Positions 62,329 to 64,000 of a DNA stretch of 64,000 bases are shown here, one piece after another. Each line of letters opens with the position of its first letter. Positions within the stretch are counted from its first letter, which is position 1. Below the pieces are notes generated by a model, which ran no database searches, was not told the origin of the DNA, and saw only the letters and a program-made list of their open reading frames with translations. Both the position numbers and the translations under genes were made by a program. Source of the stretch: Acidovorax sp. SRB_14 (GTDB lineage: Bacteria > Pseudomonadota > Gammaproteobacteria > Burkholderiales > Burkholderiaceae_C); the NCBI RefSeq assembly GCF_012932145.1, contig NZ_MWOK01000001.1, forward strand, positions 1 to 64,000, read 5' to 3'.

Positions 62329-64000
62329 ATGCACGAAGTCTCTGCCGCGCCCGCCACCGGGCAGTTCGTCAGCTTTCCGGATTCGCCGTTCGAGCTGTAC
62401 CAGCCCTATCCGCCGGCGGGCGACCAGCCCGAGGCGATTGACAAGCTGGTCGAGGGTGTCCGCGACGGCGAGGTGTTCCAGACGCTGCTGGGCGTGACCG
62501 GCTCGGGCAAGACCTTCACCATGGCCAACGTGATCGCGCGCATGGGCCGTCCGGCCATCGTCTTCGCGCCCAACAAGACGCTGGCGGCGCAGCTGTACTC
62601 CGAGTTTCGCGAGTTCTTTCCGAAGAATGCCGTCGAGTACTTCGTGAGCTACTACGACTACTACCAGCCCGAGGCCTACGTGCCGCAGCGCGACCTGTTC
62701 ATCGAGAAGGACAGCGCCATCAACGAGCACATCGAGCAGATGCGCCTCTCGTGCACCAAGAGCATCCTCGAGCGGCGCGACGTGGTCATCGTGGCCACGG
62801 TCTCGGCCATCTACGGCATCGGCAACCCCGAGAGCTACCACCGCATGGTGATGACGCTGCGCGTGGGCGACAAGCTGGGGCAGCGCGAGGTGATCGGGCA
62901 GCTGGTGCGCATGCAGTACCAGCGCAACGACACCGACTTCGCGCGTGGCAATTTTCGCGTGCGCGGCGACACCATCGATGTGTTTCCGGCCGAGCATTCG
63001 GAGCTGGCGGTGCGCATCGAGCTGTTCGACGACGAGGTCGAGAGCCTGCAGCTGTTCGACCCGCTCACGGGGCGCGTGCGCCAGAGCATTCCGCGCTTTA
63101 CCGTCTATCCCAGCAGCCACTATGTGACGCCGCGCGACCAGGTGCTGATGGCGGTCGAGGCCATCAAGACCGAACTGGCCGAGCGGCTGCAGCAGCTGGT
63201 GGGCGACGGCAAGCTCGTCGAGGCCCAGCGGCTGGAGCAGCGCACGCGCTTTGATCTGGAAATGCTCAGCGAAGTGGGGCACTGCAAGGGCATCGAGAAC
63301 TACTCGCGCCACCTGTCGGGCAGCGCGCCGGGCGATCCGCCCAGCACACTGACCGACTACATGCCCAAGGATGCGCTGATGTTCCTCGACGAGAGCCACC
63401 AGATGATCGGGCAGCTCAACGCCATGTACAACGGCGACCGCGCACGCAAGACGACGCTGGTCGAATATGGCTTCCGGCTGCCCAGCGCGCTGGACAACCG
63501 GCCGCTCAAGTTCGAGGAGTTCGAGCGGCGCATGCGCCAGGTCGTGTTCGTCTCGGCCACGCCGGCCGACTATGAGAAGGTCCATTCGAGCCAGGTGGTG
63601 GAGCAATTGGTGCGGCCGACCGGCTTGGTCGATCCCCTCGTGGAGGTGCGGCCGGCCGCGACCCAGGTGGACGATGTGCTGCAGGAAATCCGCATCCGCG
63701 CCGACCTGGGCGAACGCGTGCTGATCACCACGCTGACCAAGCGCATGGCCGAGCAGCTGACCGACTACCTGAGTGACAACGGCGTCAAGGTGCGCTACCT
63801 GCACTCGGACGTGGACACGGTCGAGCGCGTGGAGATCATCCGTGACCTGCGGCTGGGCGCATTCGATGTGCTGGTCGGCATCAACCTGCTGCGCGAAGGC
63901 CTGGACATTCCCGAGGTGTCGCTGGTGGCGATCCTCGACGCCGACAAGGAAGGCTTCCTGCGCGCCGAACGCAGCCTGATCCAGACCATCGGCCGTGCGG
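62329..64000 (+). CDS. uvrB: excinuclease ABC subunit B (3' end outside the window)
   Basis: The 557 visible codons cover most of UvrB, the helicase-like damage-verifying subunit of nucleotide excision repair. Walker A is [16 protein letters not shown] (about 55-70). The beta-hairpin [20 protein letters not shown] (about 108-127) follows. Helicase motif II is [13 protein letters not shown], motif III is [11 protein letters not shown], and motif V/VI is [16 protein letters not shown] with [10 protein letters not shown] at the window edge. The C-terminal UvrC-binding domain lies outside. ATG 62329 gives [16 protein letters not shown] with a short variable N-terminus. No LexA-type operator was seen upstream. 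Confidence 0.97.
   Translation, partial: MHEVSAAPATGQFVSFPDSPFELYQPYPPAGDQPEAIDKLVEGVRDGEVFQTLLGVTGSGKTFTMANVIARMGRPAIVFAPNKTLAAQLYSEFREFFPKNAVEYFVSYYDYYQPEAYVPQRDLFIEKDSAINEHIEQMRLSCTKSILERRDVVIVATVSAIYGIGNPESYHRMVMTLRVGDKLGQREVIGQLVRMQYQRNDTDFARGNFRVRGDTIDVFPAEHSELAVRIELFDDEVESLQLFDPLTGRVRQSIPRFTVYPSSHYVTPRDQVLMAVEAIKTELAERLQQLVGDGKLVEAQRLEQRTRFDLEMLSEVGHCKGIENYSRHLSGSAPGDPPSTLTDYMPKDALMFLDESHQMIGQLNAMYNGDRARKTTLVEYGFRLPSALDNRPLKFEEFERRMRQVVFVSATPADYEKVHSSQVVEQLVRPTGLVDPLVEVRPAATQVDDVLQEIRIRADLGERVLITTLTKRMAEQLTDYLSDNGVKVRYLHSDVDTVERVEIIRDLRLGAFDVLVGINLLREGLDIPEVSLVAILDADKEGFLRAERSLIQTIGRA

Overview
The window is about 64 kb of GC-rich, densely packed chromosome. Gene content points to a betaproteobacterium of the order Burkholderiales, most likely family Comamonadaceae (Acidovorax, Comamonas or a close relative). 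The evidence is a Bug/TctC periplasmic binding protein, a TTG-started lysine-rich small protein, two pirins with a LysR regulator, and a short dispersed repeat with the core AGCGCTT...AAGCGCT...AGCTATCAA, which I know from this family. No phage, insertion sequence, CRISPR array, rRNA or plasmid gene was seen. This is core plus metabolic-accessory chromosome.

Layout: 1-2166 partial AsmA-like protein; 2397-3834 RluA-type pseudouridine synthase and a stand-alone receiver; 3811-9926 a four-gene signalling operon (CHASE3-GAF hybrid kinase with three receivers, CheR, CheB, receiver-kinase); 10102-10175 tRNA-Gly(CCC); 10369-14631 gabD-like aldehyde dehydrogenase and alaS; 14719-18654 an operon of FAD oxidoreductase, gluQ, trmB and a diguanylate cyclase; 18770-21957 LysR regulator divergent from pirin, DoxX and a second pirin; 22014-26188 operon of SulP transporter, GGDEF protein, ParA/MinD-like ATPase and trhO; 26306-33583 mixed housekeeping (BON lipoprotein, metC-like lyase, tesA/ybbA pair, sstT, rlmB, aldo/keto reductase, glutaredoxin-like protein); 33596-34794 split chromate transporter; 35096-42309 FAH-family hydrolase, a 24-residue membrane peptide, sugar dehydrogenase, Na+/H+ antiporter, VIT-type transporter, XRE regulator and a dihydrolipoyl-dehydrogenase-like enzyme; 42489-49754 MASE3-PAS-GGDEF-EAL protein, YigZ, azurin, YgiQ and an unknown; 49973-58660 the mhp (3-hydroxyphenylpropionate) cluster; 58865-64000 CoA-transferase, a probable gene remnant, a DOPA-dioxygenase-like protein, an aromatic/aspartate aminotransferase and the start of uvrB.

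The mhp region is the clearest pathway. MhpA hydroxylates, MhpB opens the ring, MhpC and MhpD hydrolyse and hydrate, and MhpE/MhpF channel the products to pyruvate and acetyl-CoA. The IclR regulator MhpR is divergent. The intergenic DNA holds a palindrome whose core matches the E. coli MhpR operator as I remember it. A Bug-type binding-protein gene is embedded between mhpD and mhpF.

The most unusual features are: eleven copies of the dispersed repeat, two of them inside reading frames (gluQ, ygiQ) and two overlapping stop codons; a likely internally deleted cold-shock/DUF1294 gene at 58865-58966; a 14-codon upstream ORF overlapping the start of the second pirin; an unannotatable-by-length 24-aa membrane peptide; and a CheB/CheR/hybrid-kinase operon without receptor or CheA.
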